Assembly: GCF_049445855.1 (NCBI RefSeq)
Contig: NZ_JBMSDV010000003.1
Location: 558,001-622,000, forward strand
Direction: 5' to 3'
Source of the DNA: JAGOCV01 sp049445855
GTDB lineage: Bacteria; Pseudomonadota; Gammaproteobacteria; Burkholderiales; Burkholderiaceae_C
DNA: 64,000 nucleotides
Part shown: positions 16,584 through 25,685 of the stretch, piece after piece
Position numbering within the stretch: position 1 is the stretch's first letter
Layout: each line of letters starts with the position of its first letter
Made by a program: the position numbers and the translations under genes
Notes under the pieces: generated by a model
What the model was told of the DNA's origin: nothing
Databases searched by the model: none
Seen by the model: the letters and a program-made list of their open reading frames with translations, nothing else

Positions 16584-17458
16584 GCGGCTTGCGTGAGAAC
16601 GGTGGACGGCGCGAGCGATTCGCGCAGTTCGGCAAGCACCTGCGCCGACGGCGGGCGCATGCCGCGCCAGATGAGGAAAGCCTCGGCCGCCTGTTCGACC
16701 AGCATGCCCAACCCGTCGCGCGGAACTGCGCCGTGCGCTTCGGCCCATTGCAGGAAGCCCTGCGCGGCGGGACCGTACATCATGTCCACGGCCAGCGCGT
16801 GCGGCTTGAGCACCGATGCGTCCACGGGCACAGAGTCGCCCGCGAGGCTGCTTGCGCTGGCATTGACCACCACGTCGAAGCTGCCGCGCGTGGCCTGGAT
16901 GTCCTGCACGTGCAGCAGCACGCCATGCTTCTGTGCCAGCGTGGCATGTCGCGCCGCGAGTGTTGCTGCGCGTGACTGCGTGCGGTTGACCAGCGTGAGG
17001 CTGCGCAACCCGGTCTCGATCAGCGGCCCGAGCACGCCGCTGGCCGCGCCGCCCGCGCCGATCAGCAGCAGGTCGCACCCGCGCAGCAGGATGCCCGCGT
17101 TGTTCTGGATGTCGTTCACCAGGCCCACACCGTCGGTGTTGTCGGCGTGGATGCCGTCTTCCTCGAAGCTCAGCACGTTGGCCGCTGCGGCCAATGCGGC
17201 GCGCTCGCTCACGGCCTGCGCCAGCGGGATGGCTTCGAACTTGAACGGCACCGTGATGTTGCAGCCGCGCGCGCGGCCGGCCGTCTCGTCGCGCAGCCGC
17301 TGCACGGATTCCGCGAAGCCTTCGAGCGGGATCAGTCGCTTCTCATAACGCAATGCCTGCCTGGTGAGTTCGGCGAAGCGCGCGTGGATCCACGGCGACT
17401 TGCTGTGCTCCACCGGGTTGCCCATCACGCAGTAAAGATCGGGCATGCCGGTGCTCAT
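16580..17458 (-). CDS. aroE: Shikimate 5-dehydrogenase AroE
   Basis: NADPH-dependent reduction of 3-dehydroshikimate in aromatic amino-acid synthesis. The 292-residue protein shows the shikimate-binding motifs VEHSKSP near the N-terminus, CNITVPFKFEA with the catalytic Lys, and DNTDGVG. The nucleotide-binding loop GAGGAASGV and the downstream NRTQSRA complete the family pattern. It overlaps neighbours on both sides by 4 bases (the TonB-like gene upstream, mtgA downstream), so it is in the middle of a tightly packed operon. Confidence 0.96.
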   Translation of the reverse strand: MSTGMPDLYCVMGNPVEHSKSPWIHARFAELTRQALRYEKRLIPLEGFAESVQRLRDETAGRARGCNITVPFKFEAIPLAQAVSERAALAAAANVLSFEEDGIHADNTDGVGLVNDIQNNAGILLRGCDLLLIGAGGAASGVLGPLIETGLRSLTLVNRTQSRAATLAARHATLAQKHGVLLHVQDIQATRGSFDVVVNASASSLAGDSVPVDASVLKPHALAVDMMYGPAAQGFLQWAEAHGAVPRDGLGMLVEQAAEAFLIWRGMRPPSAQVLAELRESLAPSTVLTQAA

Positions 17459-18327
17459 TGCGCCGCGCCCGAACCGGTGCCCGTCGTCACGGTTTCGAGC
17501 GTTTCGTCGCGCGTGAAGCGGAAGCGTGAGGACACCACCATGACCTGGAACTCCTTGAGCATGGCCTGTGTGAAGGCGCCATACGGTGCGCCTGCGCGCA
17601 CGATCGTCTGCGCCATGCGATCGAGCGAGCGGTTGCCAGAGCTCTGAACGATCTCGGTGCTGATCACCTCACCGCGCAGGTTCAGGCTGATGAGCATGGT
17701 CAGCTCGCCATAGAGCTTGTTGCCGTTGGCGCTGGGGAAATTCTGGGTGCCCAGGCCTTCCACGCGTTCCTTGAATCGGCTGTAGTAGAGCGCATGCACG
17801 CCGGCCGCCGTGGACGGGCTGATGTAGCGCCGCTTGGGCCGCGCATTCTCTTCGTTGACGCGGCGCTCGATCTCGGCGAGCAGTTGCATGAGCTGTTTGC
17901 GCCGTTCTTCCTGCGACTGCGCCTCCGGCGTGTTGCTCGGGCGCTTGGGGTCGGGCGGCGGCATGGCGGCGAGCACCTGCTTCATCTGTGCCAGCAGCAT
18001 CTGCTGCTGTTCCTGCATCGCGTCGATCTTGCGCTGCGCGTCTTCGGACGAATCGCCCACGGAAGTCAGGGCCGAGGGCGGCAGCGGGCTGGTGGCGCGG
18101 CCTTTCTCGACGTTGCCACCGCCGGAGAGCGCGAACTGCGCAATGGCCTGCGCCTTCTCGGGCCGCTCGTTGGTCTTGGCGTTGACAAGGATCACCTCCA
18201 GCGGCGTGTCCTGGAAAACGCGGTTGAAGGATTCGGGGTCCACGAAGCGCACCGTCAGGAGGATGGCATGCACGGCGATCGAAGCGCCGAGGGCAATCTG
18301 GAGGGTACTGAGGGACCGCAGGTTCAC
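17455..18327 (-). CDS. TonB C-terminal-domain envelope protein
   Basis: A 290-residue protein with one N-terminal membrane segment (about 10-27), a charged and Gln/Pro-containing linker with a probable coiled coil (DAQRKIDAMQEQQQML), and a C-terminal TonB-like domain (GELTMLISLNLRGEV... then RSLDRMAQTIVRAGAPYGAF). The family passes energy or force from the inner membrane to outer-membrane receptors. Here no ExbB/ExbD genes or receptor lie nearby, so the partner is unknown. It overlaps aroE and the RNase gene by 4 bases each. Confidence 0.85.
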   Translation of the reverse strand: MNLRSLSTLQIALGASIAVHAILLTVRFVDPESFNRVFQDTPLEVILVNAKTNERPEKAQAIAQFALSGGGNVEKGRATSPLPPSALTSVGDSSEDAQRKIDAMQEQQQMLLAQMKQVLAAMPPPDPKRPSNTPEAQSQEERRKQLMQLLAEIERRVNEENARPKRRYISPSTAAGVHALYYSRFKERVEGLGTQNFPSANGNKLYGELTMLISLNLRGEVISTEIVQSSGNRSLDRMAQTIVRAGAPYGAFTQAMLKEFQVMVVSSRFRFTRDETLETVTTGTGSGAAQ

Positions 18328-20408
18328 GGAGTCGGATTATCGCTGCTGGCGGGCGCGGAATCACCAGTTTCCCCGTCGGGTTCACTGGCAATGTCCATGG
18401 CGATCGCAATCGGCCCGGCCACGGGTTCCTCGTCGCCATCTTCTTCCTCGGCGGCGGCTGGCGGGGCCGAGTCCAGCCGTTCGACGACGGTCCCGGCCAC
18501 GTCCAGCGTGATGAGATCGATCTCGCCCAGCTTCACGCGCACATGCGCCCCGCGCGGCAGGGCCTGCCCGCCGAGCACCGGCAGCACCAGCGGCAGGTCG
18601 TCGGCGCGCACCAGCGTGTCCTTGAAGGCGGTCGCGGTGAGTTCGGTGATGTTGTTCTGCTGCAGATAGCGCAGCGTCCAGAAGCGCTCCATCCCTGCCT
18701 GATGGCCGTTGTACGCGCTGTAGGCGGCGTCGAAGCCGGAGATGATCGAGAACAGCTCGGCGTCCTTGGGCTTGAACGGCGCGGCCAGCGCGGCGGTGCG
18801 GCCGTGCCGCGCGCACGCAATGATTTGCCACTGGTTCACCAGGTCGGTGTAGCGCCGCAGTGGAGAGGTGCTCCACGCATAGCTCTTCACGCCGATGCCG
18901 GCGTGCGGCAGCGACTTGGTGCCCATGCGCACCTTCACACCGGGCGCCAGGCTGGCCTGGCTGCGGTAGATGCCCGGAACGCCGAGTTCCGCCAGCCAGC
19001 CGCCCCAGGTGCTGTTGGCCAGGATCATGGCTTCGGCCACGATCAGATCGAGCGGCGCGCCGCGCTGCCGGGTGGAAATCTGCACGGCCTCGACGCCGGA
19101 AGGCTCGCTCCCGTCGTGATCGGCCAGACGGAAGTTGTAGTCCGGCCGGTTGAAGTTCTCCGGCTTGCCGCGCACGACCTCGCGCGCGGCCTTCAGGTGC
19201 CGGGCGAGGCGGAACAGGAAGGCGAGGTCCGCATGCGCAACCCCGTCCGCGTGCCCCTGCGGCAGCGTCTGGCCGGTCCCGGAGGTGAGCAGCCAGTCTT
19301 CGGTGACGACGCTGTCGAGCTGGTCGTGCCGCAGGTTCACGGCAATCGGTACCTGCTCCAGCTTCGTTTCGCTCGCCTGCAATTCAAGCGTGACTTCGTC
19401 GAAAGTGACATACAGCGACACCGCGGGGCAGTTGCGCCCTTCCTGCAGCGTGTAGCTTTGCACCACGTCGTCCGGCAGCATGGTGATCTTGTAGCCGGGC
19501 ATGTAGACGGTGGACAGGCGCTGGCGCGCGACCGCGTCCACCGCGCCGGATGGTTTGAGCGCGAGGCCGGGCGCGGCGATGTGGATGCCCACCGTCACCT
19601 TGCCGGAGCCCAGGCCCTGCACCGACAGCGCGTCGTCGATTTCCGTGGTCTGCGAGTCGTCGATGGAGAACGCCCGCACCGGCGCGACCGGCAGTTCGTC
19701 GGCAATCGCCGGTGCTTCGAGCGCGGGAAAGCCCGTGCCTTTGGGGAAGTTGTCGAACAGGAAGCGCTTCCAGTGGAACTGGTAGGGCGAATCGATCGCG
19801 CCCGCCTTCTGCAGCAGGTCCAGCGGTGCCGTCTGCGTGGCGCGTGAGGCTTCGACGACGGCCTTGTATTCAGGGGCGTTCTTGTCCGGTTTGAACAGGA
19901 TGCGGAAGAGTTGTTCACGCACGGGCGCAGGGCATTCGCCGCGGCCGAGTTCTGCGGCCCAGGTGTCGATCTGTGCCTGGATCTGCTTTTTCTTCTCGAT
20001 GGCGGCCAAAGCCTGCTGCACGATTTCGGCAGGGGCCTTGCGAAAGCGCCCCTTGCCCGCACGGCGGAAGTAATGCGGCGTCTCGAACAGGCGCAGCAGC
20101 ATGGCGGCCTGCTGTTCCAGCGGCGTGGGCTTGCTGAAATATTCGCCGGCCAGTTCGGCGAAACCGAATTCGTCCTCGGGCGCGAATTCCCACGCCAGGT
20201 CGACGTCGATTTCTGCGGCCTGCGCGCGTGCGGCGTCCATCAGCGCTGCCGGTTGCGGCTTCTCGAATCGCAGCAGGATGTTGGCGGCCTTGACCTTCAC
20301 GCGCTTGCCGCTGTCGAGCTCCACCTGCGCAGAAGCTTCCGCTTCGGACAGCACACGACCGGCCAGGAACTTGCCGGCTTCTTCAAACAATACAAACATG
20401 GGCTGCAT
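18324..20408 (-). CDS. RNase II/R-family exoribonuclease (RNB domain)
   Basis: A 694-residue 3'-5' exoribonuclease homologue. The RNB core begins near residue 245 with SIDDSQTTEIDDAL, the acidic metal-binding cluster, and continues with PGYKITMLPDDVVQ and the region containing YAWSTSPLRRYTDLVNQWQ. The N-terminal part is not a typical cold-shock domain and the C-terminus has only a short S1-like tail followed by an acidic disordered end. It is thus closer to short VacB-type proteins than to full RNase R. It heads the operon running to aroE and mtgA. The start is either 20408 or the ATG at 20399. Confidence 0.9.
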   Translation of the reverse strand: MQPMFVLFEEAGKFLAGRVLSEAEASAQVELDSGKRVKVKAANILLRFEKPQPAALMDAARAQAAEIDVDLAWEFAPEDEFGFAELAGEYFSKPTPLEQQAAMLLRLFETPHYFRRAGKGRFRKAPAEIVQQALAAIEKKKQIQAQIDTWAAELGRGECPAPVREQLFRILFKPDKNAPEYKAVVEASRATQTAPLDLLQKAGAIDSPYQFHWKRFLFDNFPKGTGFPALEAPAIADELPVAPVRAFSIDDSQTTEIDDALSVQGLGSGKVTVGIHIAAPGLALKPSGAVDAVARQRLSTVYMPGYKITMLPDDVVQSYTLQEGRNCPAVSLYVTFDEVTLELQASETKLEQVPIAVNLRHDQLDSVVTEDWLLTSGTGQTLPQGHADGVAHADLAFLFRLARHLKAAREVVRGKPENFNRPDYNFRLADHDGSEPSGVEAVQISTRQRGAPLDLIVAEAMILANSTWGGWLAELGVPGIYRSQASLAPGVKVRMGTKSLPHAGIGVKSYAWSTSPLRRYTDLVNQWQIIACARHGRTAALAAPFKPKDAELFSIISGFDAAYSAYNGHQAGMERFWTLRYLQQNNITELTATAFKDTLVRADDLPLVLPVLGGQALPRGAHVRVKLGEIDLITLDVAGTVVERLDSAPPAAAEEEDGDEEPVAGPIAIAMDIASEPDGETGDSAPASSDNPTP

Positions 20409-20447
20409 TGTCCCACGCAGGGTGGCGGCGGAATCCGGTATCTGGCG

Positions 20448-21047
20448 TCAGGCGAGGGCCAGGAATTCCAGCACGGCGTCGATGTGCAACGAGAAGTCGC
20501 TGATGGCATGGTCGCCGCCGTCCAGCAGGCGGATGGATGCGCCGGGGTAGCGGCCTGTCATCTCGCGCCAGTCCAGCACCTCGTCGCCCTTCGTGATGAC
20601 GGCAAAGTAACGGGACGGGTCTTGCACCGGCCCATGTTCCAGTGCGCGGAGTTCGTCCACGAAATGGGGCTGGAAGTAGAAGCGCTCATCGGGGTTGTGC
20701 CAGCTCGTCTGCTCGCCGATGTAGCGCGCCAGATCGCGTGCAGGGTTCACGGCGGGATTGAGCAGCACGGCTTTGCAACCGGTGGTTTCGGCAACGTGCG
20801 TGGCATAGAAGCCGCCGAGCGACGAGCCGACCACAGCCATGCGATCCTGCGGCCAGTCGGCGATACGGCCGATCACCTGTTCCATGGCCTCGCGCGGCGA
20901 GGGCGGCAGTTGCGGGCACCACCAGTGCACCTGCGGATGCTGGCTCGCCACACGCTCGGCCATCATGCGGGCCTTGATCGACTTCGGCGACGACCGGAAG
21001 CCGTGCAGGTAGAGCAGATGGGTCGTTCGTGGTCGCGAAAAGTCCAT
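20448..21047 (-). CDS. YqiA-like alpha/beta-hydrolase esterase
   Basis: A 199-residue serine hydrolase. The N-terminus LLYLHGFRSSPKS is the oxyanion strand. The nucleophile motif is GSSLGG (VVGSSLGGFYATHVAE), the acid residue is likely in TKGDEVLDW, and the catalytic His is in DGGDHAISDF. This layout matches the YqiA family of small esterases, whose substrates are not well known. I chose the ATG at 21047 because residues upstream of it are not conserved-looking. It is transcribed away from rodA, with a 55-bp gap. Confidence 0.88.
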   Translation of the reverse strand: MDFSRPRTTHLLYLHGFRSSPKSIKARMMAERVASQHPQVHWWCPQLPPSPREAMEQVIGRIADWPQDRMAVVGSSLGGFYATHVAETTGCKAVLLNPAVNPARDLARYIGEQTSWHNPDERFYFQPHFVDELRALEHGPVQDPSRYFAVITKGDEVLDWREMTGRYPGASIRLLDGGDHAISDFSLHIDAVLEFLALA

Positions 21048-21102
21048 CGCCGCATGATGCCATGTGCTCCGGCAGGGCCTGTCCGGCGGATAATCGTGGC
21101 CT

Positions 21103-22257
21103 ATGTCTGCCGTATTCGAACGCCCTCCGCTCATGCGCCGCGTGCTGCCGGTGTTCCAGGGCTTCGACGGGCCGCTGGCATTCGCCATCTTCCTGCTGGC
21201 CTGCGCAGGGCTGGTGACGATGTACTCGTCAGGCTTCGACCACGGGACGCGTTTCCTGCAGCATGGCCGCAACATGCTGATTGCCGGCTTCATCATGTTC
21301 GTGGTGGCGCAGATTCCGCCGCAGCGGCTGATGCAGTTCGCCGTGCCGCTTTATACGGTGGGCGTCGCACTGCTCATTGCGGTGGCGATCTTCGGCATCA
21401 CGAAAAAGGGCGCGCGGCGCTGGGTCAACGTCGGCATCGTGATCCAGCCCTCCGAAATCCTCAAGATCGCCATGCCGTTGATGCTGGCCTGGTGGTTCCA
21501 GAAGCGCGAAGGGCAACTGCGGCCGCTGGACTTCCTCGTGGCGGGCGTGTTGCTCGCTGTGCCGGTGGGGCTGATCATGAAGCAGCCCGACCTGGGCACG
21601 TCGCTGCTGGTGCTGGCGGCGGGTCTCGCCGTGCTGTTCTTCGCCGGCCTGCCCTGGAAGCTGGTGCTGCCGCCAGTGCTGCTGGGCCTTCTCGGCATCT
21701 TCCTGCTGGTGTGGTTCGAGCCGCAGCTGTGCGAGCAGGGCAACCGCTGGCCGATCCTCCACGACTACCAGCAGCAGCGCATCTGCACCCTGCTCGACCC
21801 CACCAAAGACCCGCTGGGCAAGGGCTTCCACATCATCCAGGGGATGATCGCCATCGGTTCGGGCGGCATGTTCGGCAAGGGCTTCATGCAGGGCACGCAG
21901 ACGCACCTCGAGTTCATTCCCGAGCGCACGACCGACTTCATCTTCGCGGCGTATTCGGAGGAATTCGGCCTCGCGGGCAACATCTTCCTGCTGTGCGCCT
22001 TCATCTTCCTGATCTTCCGCGGCCTGATGATCGCGCTGGAAGCCCCGACGTTGTTCTCCCGGTTGCTGGCCGGGGCGGTGACGATGATCTTCTTCACCTA
22101 CGCCTTCGTGAACATGGGTATGGTCAGCGGCATCCTGCCCGTCGTGGGCGTGCCGCTGCCGTTCATCAGCTATGGCGGCACGGCCATGGTGACGCTGGGG
22201 CTGGCCATCGGCATATTGCTGTCGATCTCCAAGTCCAAGCGGCTGGTGCAGTCCTGA
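21103..22257 (+). CDS. rodA: Rod-shape SEDS glycosyltransferase RodA
   Basis: Peptidoglycan polymerase of the elongation machinery, acting with PBP2. The 384-residue protein has about ten membrane spans and SEDS features: the motif KKGARRWVNVG after the first spans, KQPDLGTSLLVLAAG, the large periplasmic loop with QGTQTHLEFIPERTTDFIFA, and the C-terminal PLPFISYGGTAM. These distinguish RodA from FtsW by the EFIPERTTDF form. mreBCD and the PBP2 gene are not in this window. tldD follows after 62 bp. Confidence 0.95.
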   Translation: MSAVFERPPLMRRVLPVFQGFDGPLAFAIFLLACAGLVTMYSSGFDHGTRFLQHGRNMLIAGFIMFVVAQIPPQRLMQFAVPLYTVGVALLIAVAIFGITKKGARRWVNVGIVIQPSEILKIAMPLMLAWWFQKREGQLRPLDFLVAGVLLAVPVGLIMKQPDLGTSLLVLAAGLAVLFFAGLPWKLVLPPVLLGLLGIFLLVWFEPQLCEQGNRWPILHDYQQQRICTLLDPTKDPLGKGFHIIQGMIAIGSGGMFGKGFMQGTQTHLEFIPERTTDFIFAAYSEEFGLAGNIFLLCAFIFLIFRGLMIALEAPTLFSRLLAGAVTMIFFTYAFVNMGMVSGILPVVGVPLPFISYGGTAMVTLGLAIGILLSISKSKRLVQS

Positions 22258-22319
22258 AGCTTTCGGGGCGCATTGACCGCACGGTGCACGGGCGGGCCGC
22301 AACTGCCTAAAATGGCCCG

Positions 22320-23780
22320 ATGATCTCCCGCGAACCCACCCTCGAACGTCTGGCCATCGCGCAGCAACTGCTGCTCACCCCCTTCGGCCTGGACGAATCC
22401 CACCTGAGCCGCGCGCTGGCGGAAATCACCGCGCACAAGGTGGACGACGCGGACCTGTACTTCCAGTACACCCGCAACGAGGGCTGGAGCCTGGAAGAGG
22501 GCATCGTCAAGACGGGCTCCTTCAGCATCGACCAAGGCGTCGGTGTGCGGGCGGTGAGCGGCGAAAAGACGGCCTTCGCCTACTCCGACGACATCTCCGA
22601 GGCGTCCTTGCTGGACGCGGCGCGCACGGTGCGTTCGATCTCTGCCGCCTCGCGTTCGGCCCGCACCAAGGTACCCGCGCGCAAGGTGGCGGGCAGCCGC
22701 TCGCTGTATGACGGGCTGGATCCGATTGCCACGCTGGACAGCACGGCGAAGGTGAAGCTGCTCGAAAAGGTCGAACAACTGGCCCGCGCACGCGATCCGC
22801 GCATCGTGCAGGTGATGGCAGGCCTCGCCGCTGAATATGACGTGGTGCTGGTCGCGCGCGCCGATGGCACGCTGGCTGCCGACGTTCGCCCGCTGGTGCG
22901 ACTTTCGGTGACCGTCATTGCCGAGCAGAACGGCCGCCGCGAGGTGGGGTCCGGTGGCGGTGGCGGGCGCTTCGGCCTCGCGTACTTCACCGATGACACC
23001 ATTCAGACTTATGTGAGCGACGCGGTGTCCGCCGCGCTGACCAACCTGGAGGCGCGGCCCGCACCGGCCGGCGAGATGACCGTGGTGCTCGGCTCCGGCT
23101 GGCCGGGCATCCTGCTGCACGAAGCCATCGGCCACGGGCTCGAGGGCGACTTCAACCGCAAGGGTTCGAGCGCGTTCTCCGGCCGCATCGGCCAGCGCGT
23201 GGCGGCCAAGGGCGTCACCGTGCTGGACGACGGCACCATTGCCGATCGACGCGGCTCGCTGAACGTGGATGACGAAGGCAACGCGAGCCAGCGCAATGTG
23301 CTGATCGAAGACGGCATCCTGCGTGGCTACATCCAGGACTCGATGAACGCGCGCCTCATGAAGGTCAAACCCACGGGCAACGGCCGCCGCGAGAGCTATG
23401 CGCATATCCCGATGCCCCGCATGACCAACACCTACATGCTCGGCGGCGACAGGGACCCGCAGGAAATCGTCGCCAGCATCAAGAAGGGCCTGTACGCCAC
23501 CAACTTCGGCGGCGGGCAGGTGGACATCACGTCGGGCAAGTTCGTGTTTTCGGCGAGCGAAGCGTTCTGGGTGGAAAACGGCAAAATCCAGTATCCGGTG
23601 AAGGGCGCGACCATCGTCGGCAACGGCCCGGACGCACTCACGCGTGTGAGCCTGATCGGCAACGACATGGCGCTCGATTCGGGCGTAGGCACCTGCGGCA
23701 AGGAAGGCCAGAGCGTGCCGGTGGGTGTGGGACAGCCCACGCTGCGCATCGACGGGCTGACGGTGGGCGGCACGGCCTGA
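22320..23780 (+). CDS. tldD: Metalloprotease TldD
   Basis: Zinc metalloprotease subunit that works with TldE (PmbA) on modified peptides and antitoxins. The 486-residue length is normal. The metal-binding motif reads LLHEAIGHGLEGDF (HExxxH form, near residue 262). The glycine-rich VGSGGGGGRFGLAYF and the C-terminal VGTCGKEGQSVPVGVGQP are family hallmarks. The partner gene is not in the window. The ATG sits right after AAAATGGCCCG and gives the expected N-terminus. Confidence 0.95.
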   Translation: MISREPTLERLAIAQQLLLTPFGLDESHLSRALAEITAHKVDDADLYFQYTRNEGWSLEEGIVKTGSFSIDQGVGVRAVSGEKTAFAYSDDISEASLLDAARTVRSISAASRSARTKVPARKVAGSRSLYDGLDPIATLDSTAKVKLLEKVEQLARARDPRIVQVMAGLAAEYDVVLVARADGTLAADVRPLVRLSVTVIAEQNGRREVGSGGGGGRFGLAYFTDDTIQTYVSDAVSAALTNLEARPAPAGEMTVVLGSGWPGILLHEAIGHGLEGDFNRKGSSAFSGRIGQRVAAKGVTVLDDGTIADRRGSLNVDDEGNASQRNVLIEDGILRGYIQDSMNARLMKVKPTGNGRRESYAHIPMPRMTNTYMLGGDRDPQEIVASIKKGLYATNFGGGQVDITSGKFVFSASEAFWVENGKIQYPVKGATIVGNGPDALTRVSLIGNDMALDSGVGTCGKEGQSVPVGVGQPTLRIDGLTVGGTA

Positions 23781-23841
23781 CATGGACCCGGCACGACACG
23801 TTGCTCCAGCCTGTCAGAAACCTGTGCTACATTTCGCCCCT

Positions 23842-23913
23842 ATGCAAATCCGCAGCGCTTTTTACTTTTACTTTTGGTTCCCGGTCTCCGGCGGACTAGA
23901 GGCGCGCGCGTAA
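23842..23913 (+). CDS. Aromatic-rich leader peptide of aroG
   Basis: A 23-codon ORF upstream of DAHP synthase with seven consecutive aromatic codons, FYFYFWF (ttt tac ttt tac ttt tgg ttc). It is followed by an intrinsic terminator before aroG. This is the arrangement of a ribosome-mediated attenuator: slow translation at Phe, Tyr or Trp codons should favour an antiterminator. The 3' half of the leader contains CCGGCGG (23888-23894), complementary to the 5' arm of the terminator (CCGCCGG, 23939-23945). No ribosome-binding site precedes the ATG. An extended -10-like TGCTACATT ends 8 bp before it, so the transcript may start at or near the ATG. Confidence 0.85.
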   Translation: MQIRSAFYFYFWFPVSGGLEARA

Positions 23914-23938
23914 AAAGCAAACAGATCTCAAGTCAAAA

Positions 23939-23971
23939 CCGCCGGAACCGAAAGGTCCCGGCGGTTTTTTT
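23939..23971 (+). terminator. Attenuator terminator of aroG
   Basis: Stem of about 10 paired bases with one mismatch (23939-23949 with 23954-23964), GAAA tetraloop and a run of seven Ts. It lies 27 bp before the aroG ATG and after the aromatic leader ORF. Its 5' arm can alternatively pair with 23888-23894 inside the leader, giving an antiterminator. Confidence 0.88.
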
Positions 23972-23997
23972 ATTCCCACAGATTTCAGGAGCCCCGC

Positions 23998-25125
23998 ATG
24001 AACGCCAAAGCCGTCCAGAACGCCAGCGATGCCTGGTATGCGAACACGAACGTCGAGAAGACCAGCCAGACCGACAACGAACGCATCAAGGACATCACCG
24101 TGCTGCCGCCTCCCGAACACCTGATCCGCTTCTTCCCGATCCGCGGAACGCCGGTCGAAACGCTGATCGGCGACACGCGCCGCCGCATCCACAACATCAT
24201 GGCCGGCAAGGACGACCGGTTGCTGGTCATCATCGGGCCGTGCTCCATCCACGACCCGGCCGCGGCCGTCGAATACGCCCGCCGCCTGAAGGTGCAGCGC
24301 GACAAGTACGCAGGCACGCTGGAAATCGTCATGCGCGTGTACTTCGAGAAGCCGCGCACCACGGTGGGCTGGAAGGGCCTCATCAACGACCCGTACCTCG
24401 ACGAGAGCTACCGCATCGACGAAGGCCTGCGCATCGCGCGCCAATTGCTCATCGAGATCAACCGTCTGGGCCTGCCGGCGGGCAGCGAGTTCCTCGACGT
24501 GATCTCCCCGCAGTACATCGGCGACCTGATCGCCTGGGGCGCGATCGGCGCGCGCACGACGGAGAGCCAGGTGCACCGCGAGCTGGCTTCTGGCCTGTCC
24601 GCACCCATCGGCTTCAAGAACGGTACCGACGGCAACATCAAGATCGCGACCGATGCGATCCAGGCGGCGGCCCGCGGTCATCACTTCCTGTCGGTCCACA
24701 AGAACGGCCAGGTGGCCATCGTGCAGACCAATGGCAATAAGGATTGCCACGTCATCCTGCGCGGCGGCAAGGCGCCCAACTATGACGCTGTCAGCGTCGC
24801 GGCCGCCTGCAAGGAACTGGAAGCGTCGAAGCTGCCGCCCACGCTGATGGTGGACTGCAGCCACGCCAACAGCAGCAAGCAGCACGAGCGGCAGGTCGAC
24901 GTGGCGCGCGATATCGCAGCCCAGATCGCGGGCGGGTCACACGGCATCTTCGGCGTGATGGTGGAAAGCCACCTGAACGCCGGTGCGCAGAAATTCACAC
25001 CAGGCAAGGATGACGCGTCGAAACTCGAACACGGCAAGAGCATCACCGACGCCTGCATCGGCTGGGACGACTCGCTGAAGGTGCTGGATGTACTGTCGGA
25101 AGCGGTGAAGACGCGCCGCGGCTGA
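23998..25125 (+). CDS. aroG: 3-deoxy-7-phosphoheptulonate synthase, class I (AroG type)
   Basis: First enzyme of the shikimate pathway, joining phosphoenolpyruvate and erythrose 4-phosphate. The 375-residue protein has GPCSIHDPAAAVEYARRL, VYFEKPRTTVGWKG and GFKNGTDGNIKIA, all class I signatures, plus the metal-site stretch VDCSHANSSKQ. TTTCAGGAGCC precedes the ATG. Expression should respond to aromatic amino-acid supply through the leader peptide and terminator just upstream. Which amino acid inhibits the enzyme itself cannot be told from the sequence by eye. Confidence 0.96.
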   Translation: MNAKAVQNASDAWYANTNVEKTSQTDNERIKDITVLPPPEHLIRFFPIRGTPVETLIGDTRRRIHNIMAGKDDRLLVIIGPCSIHDPAAAVEYARRLKVQRDKYAGTLEIVMRVYFEKPRTTVGWKGLINDPYLDESYRIDEGLRIARQLLIEINRLGLPAGSEFLDVISPQYIGDLIAWGAIGARTTESQVHRELASGLSAPIGFKNGTDGNIKIATDAIQAAARGHHFLSVHKNGQVAIVQTNGNKDCHVILRGGKAPNYDAVSVAAACKELEASKLPPTLMVDCSHANSSKQHERQVDVARDIAAQIAGGSHGIFGVMVESHLNAGAQKFTPGKDDASKLEHGKSITDACIGWDDSLKVLDVLSEAVKTRRG

Positions 25126-25142
25126 AGCGCCGTCGCCCGTAT

Positions 25143-25685
25143 TCAGATGAGCCGGGCGAGCTCTGGCCAGTGATGGCGCAGTTGCGCGGCTTCGTCACCC
25201 GCCGCGTCCATCATCGAGAAATCGGTGAAGTCGAAGCCCGGCGCGACCATGCAGGCGACCAGTGTGTAGCCGCTGAACATATGGTCATCCGATGCTCGCC
25301 GTGCGATCGGTTCGGCTGCCTGCCATTGGCCGGCGGGCACCACATGCTGGGGGCGCGTGCCGTGCACGTCGATCGGGCCGAGCCGCGCATGCGCCGGTGC
25401 GGTGCGGAACGCGGCATCTGCCGTCCACAGCGCCAGTGGCGCGCCCTCGAGATGCACCCACACCTCATCGGACAGGACGCGATGCCAGCGCGAATGCGTG
25501 CCGGCTTCGAGCAGGAAGTAGATGCTGGTGAGCGCGCTGCGGTCGGAGCGGCCGTCGCAGGGCGTCACCGAGGCGGGCGAGCGGAATGTTTCCCGGTACC
25601 AGCCGCCTTCCGGGTGCGGTTGCAACTCCAGCAACCCGATCAATTGCTGCGCGCGCGATGTCGCTTTGCCAGGCGGTGCAGTCAT
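25143..25685 (-). CDS. Cupin-superfamily protein (DUF985 type)
   Basis: A 180-residue protein with the family's N-terminal LLELQPHPEGGWYRETFRS, then SIYFLLEAGTHSRWHRVLSDEVW and a C-terminal GYTLVACMVAPGFDFTDFSM. These form a cupin barrel of the type seen in YML079w, which binds small ligands but has no agreed enzymatic role. The frame extends far upstream in the track, but the ATG at 25685 gives the family start and overlaps the mpl stop by 4 bases. It converges on aroG with a 17-bp gap. Confidence 0.85.
   Translation of the reverse strand: MTAPPGKATSRAQQLIGLLELQPHPEGGWYRETFRSPASVTPCDGRSDRSALTSIYFLLEAGTHSRWHRVLSDEVWVHLEGAPLALWTADAAFRTAPAHARLGPIDVHGTRPQHVVPAGQWQAAEPIARRASDDHMFSGYTLVACMVAPGFDFTDFSMMDAAGDEAAQLRHHWPELARLI

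Noticed and set aside
23801..23833. Classical -35/-10 promoter for the aroG leader (TTGCTC with TACATT)
   Set aside because: The spacer would be 21 bp; only the extended -10-like TGCTACATT is worth keeping as a possibility.
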